Shown here one piece after another: positions 1 through 11,286 of a stretch of 64,000 bases of DNA (within the stretch, counting starts at the first letter, position 1; the number at the start of each line of letters is the position of its first letter). The translations under genes and the position numbers were made by a program. The notes beneath the pieces are model-generated. The model did no database searches, was not told where the DNA came from, and worked only from the letters and a program-made list of their open reading frames with translations. This DNA is from Vishniacozyma victoriae (taxonomy: Eukaryota; Basidiomycota; Tremellomycetes; Tremellales; Bulleribasidiaceae): contig JADPYG010000090.1 of NCBI GenBank assembly GCA_017654735.1, positions 744,001-808,000 on the forward strand, in the 5' to 3' direction.

Positions 1-789
1 TGCGGCTCAATGAAAGAAACAAGCTCTCGGAGATTGAGAGGACGCCCAAAAGAACGCCGGGTCCGGAAAATCCTGCAAAGGTACGGATACTTTTCTTGGG
101 ATCTTATCGTTATCATCCGATCACCGAGCTCTCGTACCACAGGCCAGAACGCTACGTACGAATGCTCCAGCCTGGGTACGACGTATGTACGGAGTAAATT
201 GTCTCATGTCTCAGACGATGATCTTTGTTGGAATCAGGGTGACGTAAATTTACCCGAACCGGAAGGCGTTGTAAGATAAATCCATAATTTTCCGAACAAC
301 GCCTCTTGGTACCCATTCAGACAAAGAATACAGTTGTCGCAGTTTAACAAGACCTCTTCCAGAATCTCTGATCATGTAGAGGCGGCGCCACCTGAGCTAC
401 CATGACGAATGGTCGGTGCAAAGTTCGGATCAGAGACCAGGCACTGTAGTATCGTCCGGTAGGCCCGTCAGGTCAGGAGGAAGTCTACTTGATGCGATCG
501 GCGCAAACCAAACCTTGATATCAGTTTTATTCTCGGACCAGGTGGCTACGTATAAATGGAGTGGAGCGGATCGAATTGGACTCTTTACCTTTCTCTCTCA
601 ACTCTACTTTTGACCATAGTGAAATTCGTGTGATTGACTCACACTTGACGTTCTCTTCTCGACCGGACTCGACATTAGCGCAGAGCGCACCGACTACGGC
701 AACCTTTCAAGTACCGATTGATCGATATCGATATCGCCACCAATCGCCCACGTTCATTCTAATACCATACCGCAAGACGAAACGGTAAA
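1..789. other. Upstream non-coding stretch
   Basis: No gene is supported here. An 89-codon frame at 10-279 (+) has no recognisable domain and no coding-like composition. A TATA-like stretch (tataaatgg) near 551 could serve the gene starting at 790, but it lies far from that start. The segment is best read as the promoter and leader of the AA14-WSC gene. Confidence 0.5.
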
Positions 790-3196
790 ATGTACACCTC
801 TACCAAACTACTAGCTCTGGCAGCTACCCTCTCTTCCGTTACTGCCCAGTAAGTCCCGTCTCATCCTGCCTAGAGCCTGCTAACAATCAGTGTCGCACTA
901 TGGGACAAAGGTTTATTCGGACTCAACTACCCATACCAGGCTGGAGCCGCAGACAACAATTACAACAACAACGAACCCGTCAATCCCCTCCGGGAACTCG
1001 ATGGATTCTCGACCGACCAATGGTTCGCACATGGTCTCAAAGGTTTCCCACCAAAGTCTGGAGATTTCATGATGCTGCCATCGGGCGGTCAGTATAATGG
1101 AGAAGTTCAATGTAATCGCGCAGGCACAACGTTGAGGGATCCAGTAGTCACCGGGGCTTTACCCCAGTATGCCTGTGATGTATGTCTACTATCTCTTCTT
1201 TATATGATCTCGCTGACAAACAGAACGAGGGCCCCTTACATGTCATGAACAAATTCGGTCAAGCTGTCGACAACTCCAAATTTGGAGGTACCGCACTAGC
1301 TATCGCCTACACGTCCGATGTCGGTTCATTACAGCCCAACGACATGACGATCATTTCAGTCAACTACAACAGTGTATGGGAGAGGGAGATCAGCTACGAT
1401 ATCCCCGCTGGATTACCTCCCTGTCCCGAAGGTGGATGTTTATGTACTTGGAATTGGATCCATCAGGCCTCAGCCCAGGAGGGTTACGGGGAAGAAATCG
1501 TGAGTACTCACTTCTAAGAACTAGTTCTCGGCTGACAAAGCAGTACAACACTCTTTACCGATGTCAAGTTACAGGATCTACCAATTCCGCCAATACCGTT
1601 CAAAGAGGTCAGGTACCTCGAGAATGTGGCTCCAATTCGGCAAACTGTGTCAAAGGTCCAAAAGCACCCATGTACATTTACCAAGCTTCCGGAAACAATA
1701 TCGCCCGACAGCTTCCTCCACCCCTTTACCGAGCCAACTGGGGTTTCTCCAATGGAGCTCAGAACGATATCTTTGCTGCTGGATCAACACCCGCTCCTAC
1801 CACCTACCTTGACAATGCCTATGCTACAGGCACAGGTACCAAAACTACAGCTGCACCGACTGCTACTGCCACCTCCCTACCTAGCGGCTGGACTGCTTTG
1901 GGGTGCATGGTCGATAATCCCGATACTCGAGCTCTTGATGCTGGATCCACTTCTTCCGACAACATGACGATTGAATCTTGTGTTGCGAGCTGCGCTTCCA
2001 AAGGTTTCCCCTACGCGGGTGTCGAATGTACGTCCTACCTTCCATGTCAAGTAATAAACTGACAAATAGACGGTGTCGAATGTCACTGTGGTTCGGCGAA
2101 GGCCATCCTAAACTCGGCCCCAGCTTCAGAATGTAACGTCCGATGTGCAGGTGATCAATGGTCATACTGTGGTGGAGGATACAGATTAAACATGTTCAAA
2201 GGACCCAACGCTCCTACGGCCACATATATTGCTCCCACCGGTACACCCACTCCTATCGCCTCATCAGCTCTACCTACTGGATGGTCCGCCTTAGGCTGTC
2301 ATGTCGATAGCTCGACTGCTCGAGCTCTAGGAGGTGGATCGTACACCTCCAACAACCTTACTGCGGGCTCCTGTATCGCTTCATGTGCCGCCAAAGGCAT
2401 GCCGTACGCAGGTGTGGAGTATGGTGTCGAATGTTGGTGTTCTCCGGCTTCTGCTGTCAACTTGAACCCAGCCTCCGATGGTTGTAATGTGAGGTGTAGT
2501 GGGGATCCAAATGGCCAGAACACTGTATGCGGTGGTGGATACAGAATCAATGTATTCCAGAACGACGCTCTCATTCCTGCATCCTCCTCCTCCTCCTCCT
2601 CTGCCGCGACCTCTACCGCCGCTCCAACAACGACATCCTCAAGGTCCACCACCTCATCGGCAGCTACCAAAACTTCCACCTCTTCATCGGCCGCATCATC
2701 CTCCTCCGCCTCGGCCGCCTGGCAATCCCTAGGCTGCACCTCCGATTCCTCCACCAACAGGGTCTTAGTCGGCTCATACATGGACTCGACCAGTCAAACT
2801 CCGCAACTCTGTATAGCGAGTTGTCAATCGAAAGGATACACCTACGCAGGATTACAATACGGCAGACAATGTTATTGCTCTAATACAATGGTCAACCCTA
2901 AACTCGGCGTCACAGGATGCACGATAGCCTGCGCAGGAGATAAGAACCAGATGTGTGGTGGATCCTATCGAATGAACATCTATGGGCCTGCCTCCTCGAG
3001 CTCGAGTTCGAGTTCAAGTACGGCACCGGCGACGACTGCCGCTCCTACAACAACTGGAGGTGATCAGATCGTATACAGGACAGTGACTGTCACGTCGACA
3101 GTAACTGTCAACACCTGTGACTCACCAACAGCGACTTTGACAAAGAGGATGTTTGAGGGAAGGAGGTACCCTGTACCAAGGAATATTCGGGATTAA
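790..3196 (+). CDS. Secreted AA14-type lytic polysaccharide monooxygenase-like protein with three WSC domains
   Basis: Five exons (790-848, 891-1179, 1224-1499, 1544-2027, 2070-3196) give 744 aa. Residues 1-19 form a signal peptide. The first intron splits the next codon so that splicing makes a His, the expected N-terminal copper ligand after cleavage. A second candidate ligand is His122 in LHVMN. The core carries family-like blocks: STDQWFAHG, ALAIAYTSDV, PPCPEGGCLC, WNWIHQ and GAQNDIF. It matches the AA14 family of copper oxygenases described on xylan-coated cellulose. Three Cys-rich WSC domains follow (about 324-410, 441-533, 587-675), joined by Ser/Thr-rich linkers. There is no GPI signal. 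The C-terminus is short and basic and includes a KR pair. Secretion and polysaccharide binding are inferred; the substrate is not known. WSC domains bind glycans in other fungal enzymes. Confidence 0.85.
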
Positions 3197-3559
3197 GTTT
3201 TGGGGCAATTACTTTCATTTTTGGATTTTATTTAGGTACCTCTTGAAGAGGCTGTATTGGTTAGATAGTATAATCAGAAGAGTCTGGGACTCCATCAAAA
3301 AGCGCCTGTGGCGAATACATGTATCACAGTCACAAGACTTCACTCCCTCGTCAGCAAAGGCACTAAACCTTCCCGCCCTGTGTGTGGTCGGGGTTGGTAC
3401 CGATAACTGCATAAAGTGTCAAATCCCTTGCGCATCAATAGTGAATATCGCTATCTCTGCCTGCTTGGTCAAGAACCCTTCCGCACAGCCGATATGGAGG
3501 CATAGAATATACAACATAGACTAGATCCGACGTTCCAACGGAACATTCAAAAGATCAAG
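3197..3559. other. Intergenic stretch
   Basis: This separates the AA14-WSC gene from the exonuclease gene, both on the plus strand. A 123-codon frame beginning at 3153 overlaps the end of the upstream gene in another frame and looks spurious. I see no RNA gene or repeat. Confidence 0.5.
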
Positions 3560-5745
3560 ATGACGCGACTTTCTTCCTCCAGTAATCGACTTCAATCCCG
3601 CATCAACCTAACCCACCAATTCCTCACTATAAGACCCCAAATCCCAAGAACAGGGCTGACGACCCATCTCAGTCCAATCTCACTGTCGTCAATGAGTGGT
3701 CCATCAAGGGCAAAAGCTGTAAAGACAAGGGATCTCTCTCGAGAATTGGAAGATGGTATCGTAGCTTGGGATGGACCTTCGGTATTTTCCACGACACCTG
3801 CTTCACCTCACAGGCATCGAACGGAGGTGAGATTGGGTCAAGGCACGAGCTCAAGTCCGATCGATATTTCGTCTGCCGAACCCAGTCCTGTGAAAACGAG
3901 GATAAGGGGTATTCCAGCATACAATTCCCCCTTACCCCGAACAGCATATACATCACCCTCCAAACCAGCTTCTATAGCTCCAGGGCAGGTTCATCCATTC
4001 TTCAATAGAACAAGATCGCTCCCTCCTCCAGCAAGTAATCGACCGAGGATGGTAGCTCATTATTCATCGACAGAGACTGAATCTTCTCAACAGACTGAAA
4101 TGGGCGATACGCAATCGAGTTTTGGAGGACCATCTCAATCGCCTTCGAAGAGACCTTCGGAGGGGATTACTGTTGCGCCCACTGAGAGGCATGTAAAGGG
4201 GAAAGGGAAGGGGAAGGAGAAGGCTCAGATACCCGATGCTGGATTCTCGGATGAAGCTATCGAGGATATGGCGAATGAATTTGCGAATGTCGAGATTGGT
4301 CACAAATCCACCTTGACAGGTCGAATCGTGGTATCAAATACGAAAGATCTACCCCCAAACGGTCTGAAATCAAGAACTACACCCACGATCTCGAGACCAA
4401 CCGCCGGTCCGAGCAAGATAATCCCAAAAGTTCCATCATCAGCAACATCGACCAGACTGGACCCCCTTAATCCTAAAGCAGCCGAAGTAGAAGGACCATC
4501 GATAAACTATTTCCAGTACCAAAAATGCCCAAATCCACCCGCAGTAGTCTACACGACAGACCCGTCCGAGGCGAACGATTTGATAGATTGCTTGAAAGGT
4601 GATATTTTCGGATTCGACCTAGAATGGCCTTCTAGGGTCAAGCAATGGGATAAAGCGGGGAAATTCAGTTTGGGTCAAGGAAGAACTGCATTGGTCCAGA
4701 TTTGTGATCGACATACTATAATCTTGCTTCACATGAAGAAAAGGTCTAGTATGTCTTCGTTTCTTTGATATGAGAGATCTATCTGAACTGACACACAGAC
4801 TTGCCTGAGAAGGTTATGGCGTTGATCCAAGATCCTACGAAATTCAAATTAGGAGTCCATATTACCGGTGAGTCATTGACTATCTTGCCCAAGAGTAGAC
4901 TGACGTGTAGGGGACGGCTCGAAATTGATGAGAGACTTCAAACCGACCCTTACTCGAGCAGTCTCACTCCTCGAACTGTCTAAACTTGCTCGTAAAGTAG
5001 ATGCCGAGGTGTTGGGACCTGGAAATACTCTCATCGCCCTCGCGAAACTTACACAGCGATACCTCGGTTACCCACTTCGTAAAGAAATGAATGTGAGAGC
5101 GGGAAACTGGGCTGGGGAGCTTGATCAGACGCAGAGGGATTGTGAGTCCTTTCGTTCCCGATTTGATGGAGCTGATATCAGATGCCGCCAACGATGTTTA
5201 CGCCTCTCTACTGATCTACGAGAAACTCATAGCGTTGGGTAAAGAACGGGGAATAGAAGTGGATAGGAGGAGTATGTGTTCTGACCACGGCGACTTTCAG
5301 AATATCATACCCCGCCCAATATCGCCGAATGGACAGGTCACACCCCATATCGCGGGACGAGGATCACTGTCCCCAACCCCTGCTCAGACTCGGACGATCG
5401 CCTTGTTCATCGAGGGAAAGACTGTAGATGCGATTGCCCTGGAAATGGGCGTCAAGCGGACTACGGCACAGTGAGTGAGATCGTCATTGGATGGATCGAG
5501 CTGATGATAGATCACACTTAGCAGCTGGAATTGGACGGGTTGACGAGGATGTTCTAAGTGAAGCGGACAAGAGACGATTCTTGGAGGAGGTCAAGGATAA
5601 TTTCTGGGTAAAGAGGGATAATGGCTGGGTACTCGATCAAATCAAAGCGGAGCTTGTTGAGATCGATGGATTGTCACTAGACAAGTCCGCGGAGGAAGAG
5701 AATAGGGAGGTGGACGAGGAGATTGAAGTAATCAAGAGATCTTGA
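3560..5745 (+). CDS. WRN-type 3'-5' exonuclease (DEDDy) with C-terminal helix-turn-helix
   Basis: Five exons (3560-4748, 4799-4867, 4911-5141, 5182-5470, 5511-5745) give 670 aa. The first ~310 residues are Ser/Pro-rich and disordered. The exonuclease domain begins near residue 330. GFDLEWPS (about 350) holds the first D and E, HITGDGSKLMRDF the next acidic residue, and YAAND (Y497, D501) the DEDDy signature. This is the fold of the Werner exonuclease and of stand-alone plant and fungal homologues, which degrade DNA 3'-5' with two metal ions. Near residue 565 an ARTIALFIEGKT-like segment followed by IALEMGVKRTTAQ resembles the HTH_40 domain found after RecQ helicases. No helicase domain is present. 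Two in-frame starts (3560 and 3694) are possible; see findings. It runs convergently with the Arp4 gene. Confidence 0.85.
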
Positions 5746-5827
5746 TACTTGCACTCTTATAATATCATAGCATAATCACATTTCACACCATGACCTGATG
5801 CATATACGACCCAAAAGTTTTAATTTT

Positions 5828-7511
5828 CTATTTACATCCTGTACATTAGCTCACTTCCCATAGTCATGCAGGAGACTTACTCTGATGAACGATCGACATT
5901 CCATGTTCCTCATATTCATCCTTTGTAACCCAAAGCTGATGGAAAGTACCAAGTGAAGCAAGTACACTACCACCCAGCCAACTCGAGTACTTTCGCTCGA
6001 ATGGTATCGTAGGTGAATGGATCTTGATCTTTTGCTACCTTGTCAGCTTTATCCGAGACCGACGAATGGCTAGCTTACACTTGGAAGTAGACCTGCTAAT
6101 TCGACATCTAATCTCTCTGTCAAGCCCTTTGTTAAGGAGGTGTTTCCTACGACTACGATATTTTGGAGGAGTGATGCGCGGACATCGACGTCGCATGCCA
6201 TTATAGAGTCGTGGACTAGTTGGGAGAGGGGTACGAGGTCTTTTAGTGATCGACTGTGATCGGTCGTTTGGGTCGTACGTAACATTGCCGGTGGTTCGAT
6301 CATCTGTATATCAGCTTGTCTCAATTGACGGAGGCAGGTAGCTGACCTGATTAAAGTAGTTCTTTGGATCAAACAACATTTCCGTAAACCTATACCTCTC
6401 CTCACCAAAGTACTGATGATACCCATCCGCAAACTCATACAATGTCTGAGGTAATTCCCTAGCCGTCTTTAAATCGAATCCACGAACATTAACAATCTCT
6501 CCACAACATTCTTTCCAATTATCAACGACATTCTCTTGTGCCCAAAACTTCCATGATTCAGTAGTTTGCTTTAATCGTTCGTCTCTGAATATTGGTTTTG
6601 GTGCGTTGCCAGCTTCTGCTACTGGGTTTCGTTTTGAGATTAATTGATGGGGGTAGAGGGATAAGGGGAAATCGCGGGGAGGAGAGGGGTTGGTGAAATG
6701 ATGACGGAGTTGGGAGTTTATGAGTGCGGATCCGAGGGGTTGGCGCATGGATCCTGGCCGTCAGATTAGGAACTGGATCTTTTAGTTGACGTACCTGCTC
6801 TGAGAGCGTAGCCGTCGACGACGGGTACAGTGGATGTATTGGCATATCCAACATCAACAATAAGAGCAGTAGGCTTTCCAGCTGCGAACCTGTTGATTAG
6901 TCTCACTGCTTAGCAAGTGTGTGAAGAGGGACGTACGCAGAGGTAACGCCCTGAGACCCGAAATAGAGCGCAGGCATCTTTTCCCCTTCAAACACCATCT
7001 CGGTCAACATCTCTCTTGCTTTCTGCGTATTCCAAGCTGGTTCGGTAATCATCAATGGATGTTCAGTGGGATCAATCCCAAGTCGTCCATGTAGGATATG
7101 ATTCAACAACTGAGCCGCAGGTTCTCCTTCCGTCACTACCTATCAGTCTCCTATCTCACCCAAATGAGATATACGCACCAACACCATCCGAAACAAAGTT
7201 GCCAACTTCCATACCAGCTCTCCAAATCCCAACTCCATCTTCACCGACATAATACTTTCTCTTCCCCTTGCCTTTTCCCTCTCCATTTCCATTTCCATTT
7301 CCATTCATGTCCACATCTTCGGTCGTGCTTGATGATGAATCATCTGTATATCCATAGAATGAAGGACAGACTACACGGGGAGTATCTTCTCCTGCGTATC
7401 CTGCTCTTGTAGTGTGTGATCCGAAGTCGACTACTAGTGCTGATACCTCATCTTCTTGTCAGCTTATTGCCCAAGATACAATGCGATAAGCTTACCTCCG
7501 TTGTATACCAT
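5828..7511 (-). CDS. ARP4: Actin-related protein 4 (BAF53 type)
   Basis: Eight exons: 7496-7511, 7179-7451, 6937-7135, 6795-6889, 6347-6753, 6079-6303, 5881-6034, 5828-5838. They give 459 aa with the frame kept throughout. The N-terminus carries the nucleotide-binding actin block [17 protein letters not shown], then [23 protein letters not shown] is the second phosphate loop, and the C-terminal block runs [20 protein letters not shown]. These match Arp4/BAF53 rather than conventional actin. In the family, Arp4 pairs with actin in the INO80, SWR1/NuA4 and related chromatin complexes in the nucleus. A Gly/Asn/Lys-rich insert ([13 protein letters not shown]) lies near residue 65. The first coding exon is 16 nt and the last 11 nt, the latter encoding the end of RCK-stop. 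The acceptor chosen for exon 7 could instead be 6 nt further on. Confidence 0.92.
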
Positions 7512-7817
7512 ATTGTATGTATAGTCAAATGTCTATAGTCTTATAGTCGCGAGAATGATAGAGGTCAAGTCAACTGTTGATGCTTAAGTCGCGGTATAGT
7601 ATGACGTGGCATTATTAGAGTTGATTTAGATGCGTGATAAGCACTAGATGCATGCTCGTGTGCTTGTACTGTAATGTGTATCAACGTTACCATATACTCA
7701 TATCACACATCCCCTAGTCTGTACTGGTAAGAGCAAACTCAACAAGGTCACTGCTCTTACCATCACCTTGAATTCCAATCCACCGGCAGGATCGACACCC
7801 CCACTCGACCACACACA
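7512..7817. promoter_or_regulatory. Divergent promoter region, ARP4 / TPR gene
   Basis: About 306 bp separate two divergent starts. The left half is AT-rich and the part before 7818 is a pyrimidine/A-rich leader. No defined operator or clear TATA box is visible. Confidence 0.4.
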
Positions 7818-10000
7818 ATGCCCGTACCACCCGTATCCCAAAATGCAACCCTACACGACCTCACCGAACGCCTAGCCTCTCACTCGCGCATGAACCCATT
7901 CATGGGCATGGGCATGGGAATGGGCATGTCATCCGCTTTCCCCTCTGCATTCTCTTCTCAACAAATGGCAGCTGCAGCCAATGCTATTCGTCAACCCGCA
8001 CCTCCACCACAATTACCCAATTGCCCAATATACACCCGGCATCAGGACCAAGGGTTACAGAATGTTCCCAAGACTCCTGATGGAATTATTCTGGGTGATG
8101 GGAAGTTACGGTGTCCTAAGGAGAGGATGTGGGGTGGACCAGAGGATCATGAAGAGAGAAGAAGTACTCGGTTGACGGATGGAGAGTTGGTTCAGTTTAT
8201 TGAGGATATGGGCATTGTCATGCGGAGGGAATACGATTGCTTCGTTGAGCAGTGCTGGTAAGTGCTTCTTATCAGGAATCAGCTCGAAGGCTCATCGGTC
8301 CAGGACAGAGGCGTTTCATTACCTATTCACCAAAACGCTCCCAACACTCATCATCCACATGATCATGCAGGGCACGACACCTTCTCAACTCCGTCGCCAA
8401 ATCCTCCAGGTTGGTCCAATGCTCGATCAAATCATCCAAGACCAGTTCCTATTCCTCCTGCATCAAGAACTAGAAGCTCGACTAGCCGGCGCCAGACCCG
8501 CATATTCCGATTCAATGCCAAAACAACTCCCCATCCTACTCCCCCACGCACCTCCACCTCAAATATCAGATGTTGGAGTCTGTTTTCATAATCTGCTCTA
8601 CATGCACGATCCACAAATGGACGAAGACGACCACGGCCTTTGTCTATGTCACCTCACAACTTGTTTAAGCTGTTTCTCTTCAGCTGCAAAAGCTAGAAAA
8701 GGGGCTTATTCATTGTTACCATATTCAATGTCTCGATCACCAGTCGCGAAAGGATGGAGTGGAGGGTTCGAATCGGAAGCTCAAGCAAACGCAAGACTGG
8801 GATCACTACGTCCGAAACCGAGCGTATCGATACCATTACCACCGGGTAGAGGGTTCGTCAAGAATCCCAAATCAGAAGATCCACCTTCCGCCTCGATCCG
8901 CCCACCACCATTGTTCCCACATCCTCAAATGACCGATGTCCTAGCTGTTGAGGAACATTTAAGATGGCGATTGAAAGAAATGGGAGCATCGGATCCAGCG
9001 GTCGAAGCTCGTTATGGACCATGTACGAATTCCCCAGCTGCCCTTGACGGTATTGAGCCACGAGACGAGGGGTCTGACGATGGCGAGGCAAATGGACAGG
9101 CGAATGGGAATGGAAATGGGAAATTGACAAAGGGGAAACCAGTCATGATGACTAAAGGAAAGGGTGGAAAGGGCAGACGTCCAGTGAATGGTGCCGTGAC
9201 AGGAGCAAAGAAATCCGCACCGGCCAAATCGAAACAAGTCTTACTACCTCAACAATGGATCGACGCCGATCCGCAAGAACGGAATATGGCAATCATCCTT
9301 ACTTTCAGGCATCTCGTCAAGGTACGTCTTTTCACTTGTGGTGTACTGTTCCTAATGAATAGTTATTACATCAAGTAACAATCGCCGCTTCGCCATTTGC
9401 TTACGCCTCTTACCCCGACGATATCGAGGCACTTAGCCAAATCCATCCACTTGCTCTATACCGCCGACTCGCCGAACGCTCTCTTATGCGACAAGCCCCT
9501 GCGAACGAGCTGAAATTATGGACAGACTGTATGGATAAGTGGGGCGAGGAGCAGGCTGCAAGGGAGAAAGCCGAGGTAGGTCATATCAATCTCAAGTCTC
9601 ATGACATGTAAACACGGCGACTGACAAATAGGGAAACAAGCTAGTCACTGAACAAAGATGGAACGAAGCCGTAAAACAGTATACACGCGCAATTTCCCTC
9701 GATCCCCGCAAGACCATCTTTTTCTCCAACCGAGCAGTCTCTTTAAACGCATTGGGCGAATTCGAAAAGGCAGAAGCAGATTGTAAAGTCATCTTGTCGA
9801 GGGATACGAAAAACACAAAGGCCTATTTCCAACGTGCTGTCGCTAGGATGAATTTGGGTAAATGGAGGGAAGCTCAGAGTGATGTTCAGGAAGTTTTGAA
9901 ACAGGGTGAACATCCTAAAGCGAGGTTGATGGCTGAGGAGATTAAGAAGCAAGTTGCTAAATTACCAAAGCAGAGTAGGGAGGAGGTATTGAATTTCTAG
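7818..10000 (+). CDS. TPR-domain protein, fungal, function unknown
   Basis: Four exons (7818-8257, 8304-9321, 9363-9575, 9632-10000) give 679 aa. A GMGMGMGM run (residues ~34-41) comes from a short ATGGGC repeat. The middle holds a Cys/His-rich stretch (LCLCHLTTCLSC, about residue 275) and a Lys/Gly-rich linker. The last ~110 residues form a tetratricopeptide block: GNKLVTEQRWNEAVKQY, ISLDPRKTIFFSNRAVSLNALGEF, KAYFQRAVARMNLGKWREA. This TPR class (Sgt/Sti1-like) usually binds the C-termini of Hsp70 or Hsp90, so a co-chaperone or scaffold role is plausible. The N-terminal ~570 residues match no family I recognise. Confidence 0.8.
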
Positions 10001-10288
10001 TCTCATTCCAAACCCGAGCGTTAGCGAGGGTGAAGTTCCCTCCTTCTTCCTATTATTTAGTCTTGTCACGCTAGTCTAGTCATACTGTGCTTGTACCTTA
10101 TAATCCTTGTCATTGTCATTGTTAGTACCTATGTCATACTCCTGTCATGTCATTTGCAAGCTTCGTTGCATGTTTGTCCCTCTACATGTCCAATTCTAGA
10201 CATGGACTCTTTTTAAAAGTTCTAAACCAACCAACATTCCCCGAAATCCATAAGCTTCCCCGAATCCATAAGCAGTAAACAGACGAGA

Positions 10289-11034
10289 TTATCGCCTGAC
10301 ACCTTGGGGTGTACGTGTTGATGTACCTCTCCTTGCGTTTGCTATTTATCAGCTACGTCCCTGCGCATTCCTTCTCGGCACAATAACAGAGTATATGCGA
10401 GATGGAAAGGGAAAGGGGGGGGAAATGGAGAAACGTACCCCTCTGGATAGTAGCTCGTCCTCGCGCTGCTCCGATACCTCGTCCTCTCATGGCATTAGGT
10501 CCGACTCGCTTGAACCTGTTTATCAGCATTCGTCATTAATTGAGATGGGTAGGGAGACGTACATTGGGGCATTGGCAAGTAGATCAGGGACGATGATGAA
10601 TCGGATCTATCGTGTCAGTCATCATTGATCCCAACTACAAAGAGCCAGCTACGCCGGGCCTCTTTATCACGTACCATGCTTCCTCGAATGTAAACTTGTT
10701 CCAATTGTGATACCCTTCCATCCCTAGCAGTAACTGCAATCTCCCTCAAAGCGATGTTTAGTGAATCCTCGGCTGTTGGATCAAGTGAATGTATTGGTGA
10801 AATGTAAATGGAAGAGGGAGAAGGAGTTGAAGAAAGAATCTAGGTCAGCTACATCCCGTATCCTAGTATTTGACATGTAACACACCTTCCATCAATTTCC
10901 CTCGGTACATCTATTATCAGCTCGGATCTCTCAAAGAAGGACGTAAAGCTCACCTCTCCAGTCTTTAATTCGACAGTGATGATATGTCCCAAAGACTCAT
11001 GGAGGAGTTTGATTGGTACTCCTAAGTTTGCCAT
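10289..11034 (-). CDS. SMD3: Small nuclear ribonucleoprotein Sm D3
   Basis: Six exons (10954-11034, 10886-10910, 10675-10772, 10563-10606, 10439-10515, 10289-10341) give 125 aa, close to the 126 aa of human SmD3. The start reads [20 protein letters not shown]. Sm motif 1 follows (VELKTGE, then [14 protein letters not shown]), and Sm motif 2 includes VYIRGS and [16 protein letters not shown]. The tail is Arg/Gly-rich ([13 protein letters not shown]), as expected for symmetric arginine methylation. The protein is part of the heptameric ring on U1, U2, U4 and U5 snRNAs in the spliceosome. Exon 2 is only 25 nt. It shares a 252-bp divergent promoter with PPM1. Confidence 0.95.
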
Positions 11035-11286
11035 CGTGCTTCTATTCTATTCCTTTTGTGTTGTATATAAATGAGTTGCGAATCTATCTGTGCGTATGTG
11101 GGCAAGTTGTCGATATACGAGTCGATAGTCGGAGTGGATGTATTAAAGTCTACTGTCTCTAGGTAAGGTCAATCAATAGAAGTGAGACCCGAAATCGATA
11201 CAAGTATATGGGGGGATCCAATATATTAAACATTGTTAGATGGTGGAGGTAGTCCATTCAACTTCTGAATTACCCTATATCATATC

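Noticed and set aside
10..279. 89-codon frame at the left edge
   Set aside because: Arg/Ser-rich with no domain and no coding-like neighbours; probably chance.
7890..7940. ATGGGC/GGCATG repeat that might be a regulatory microsatellite
   Set aside because: It lies in a coding exon and simply encodes a Gly-Met run.
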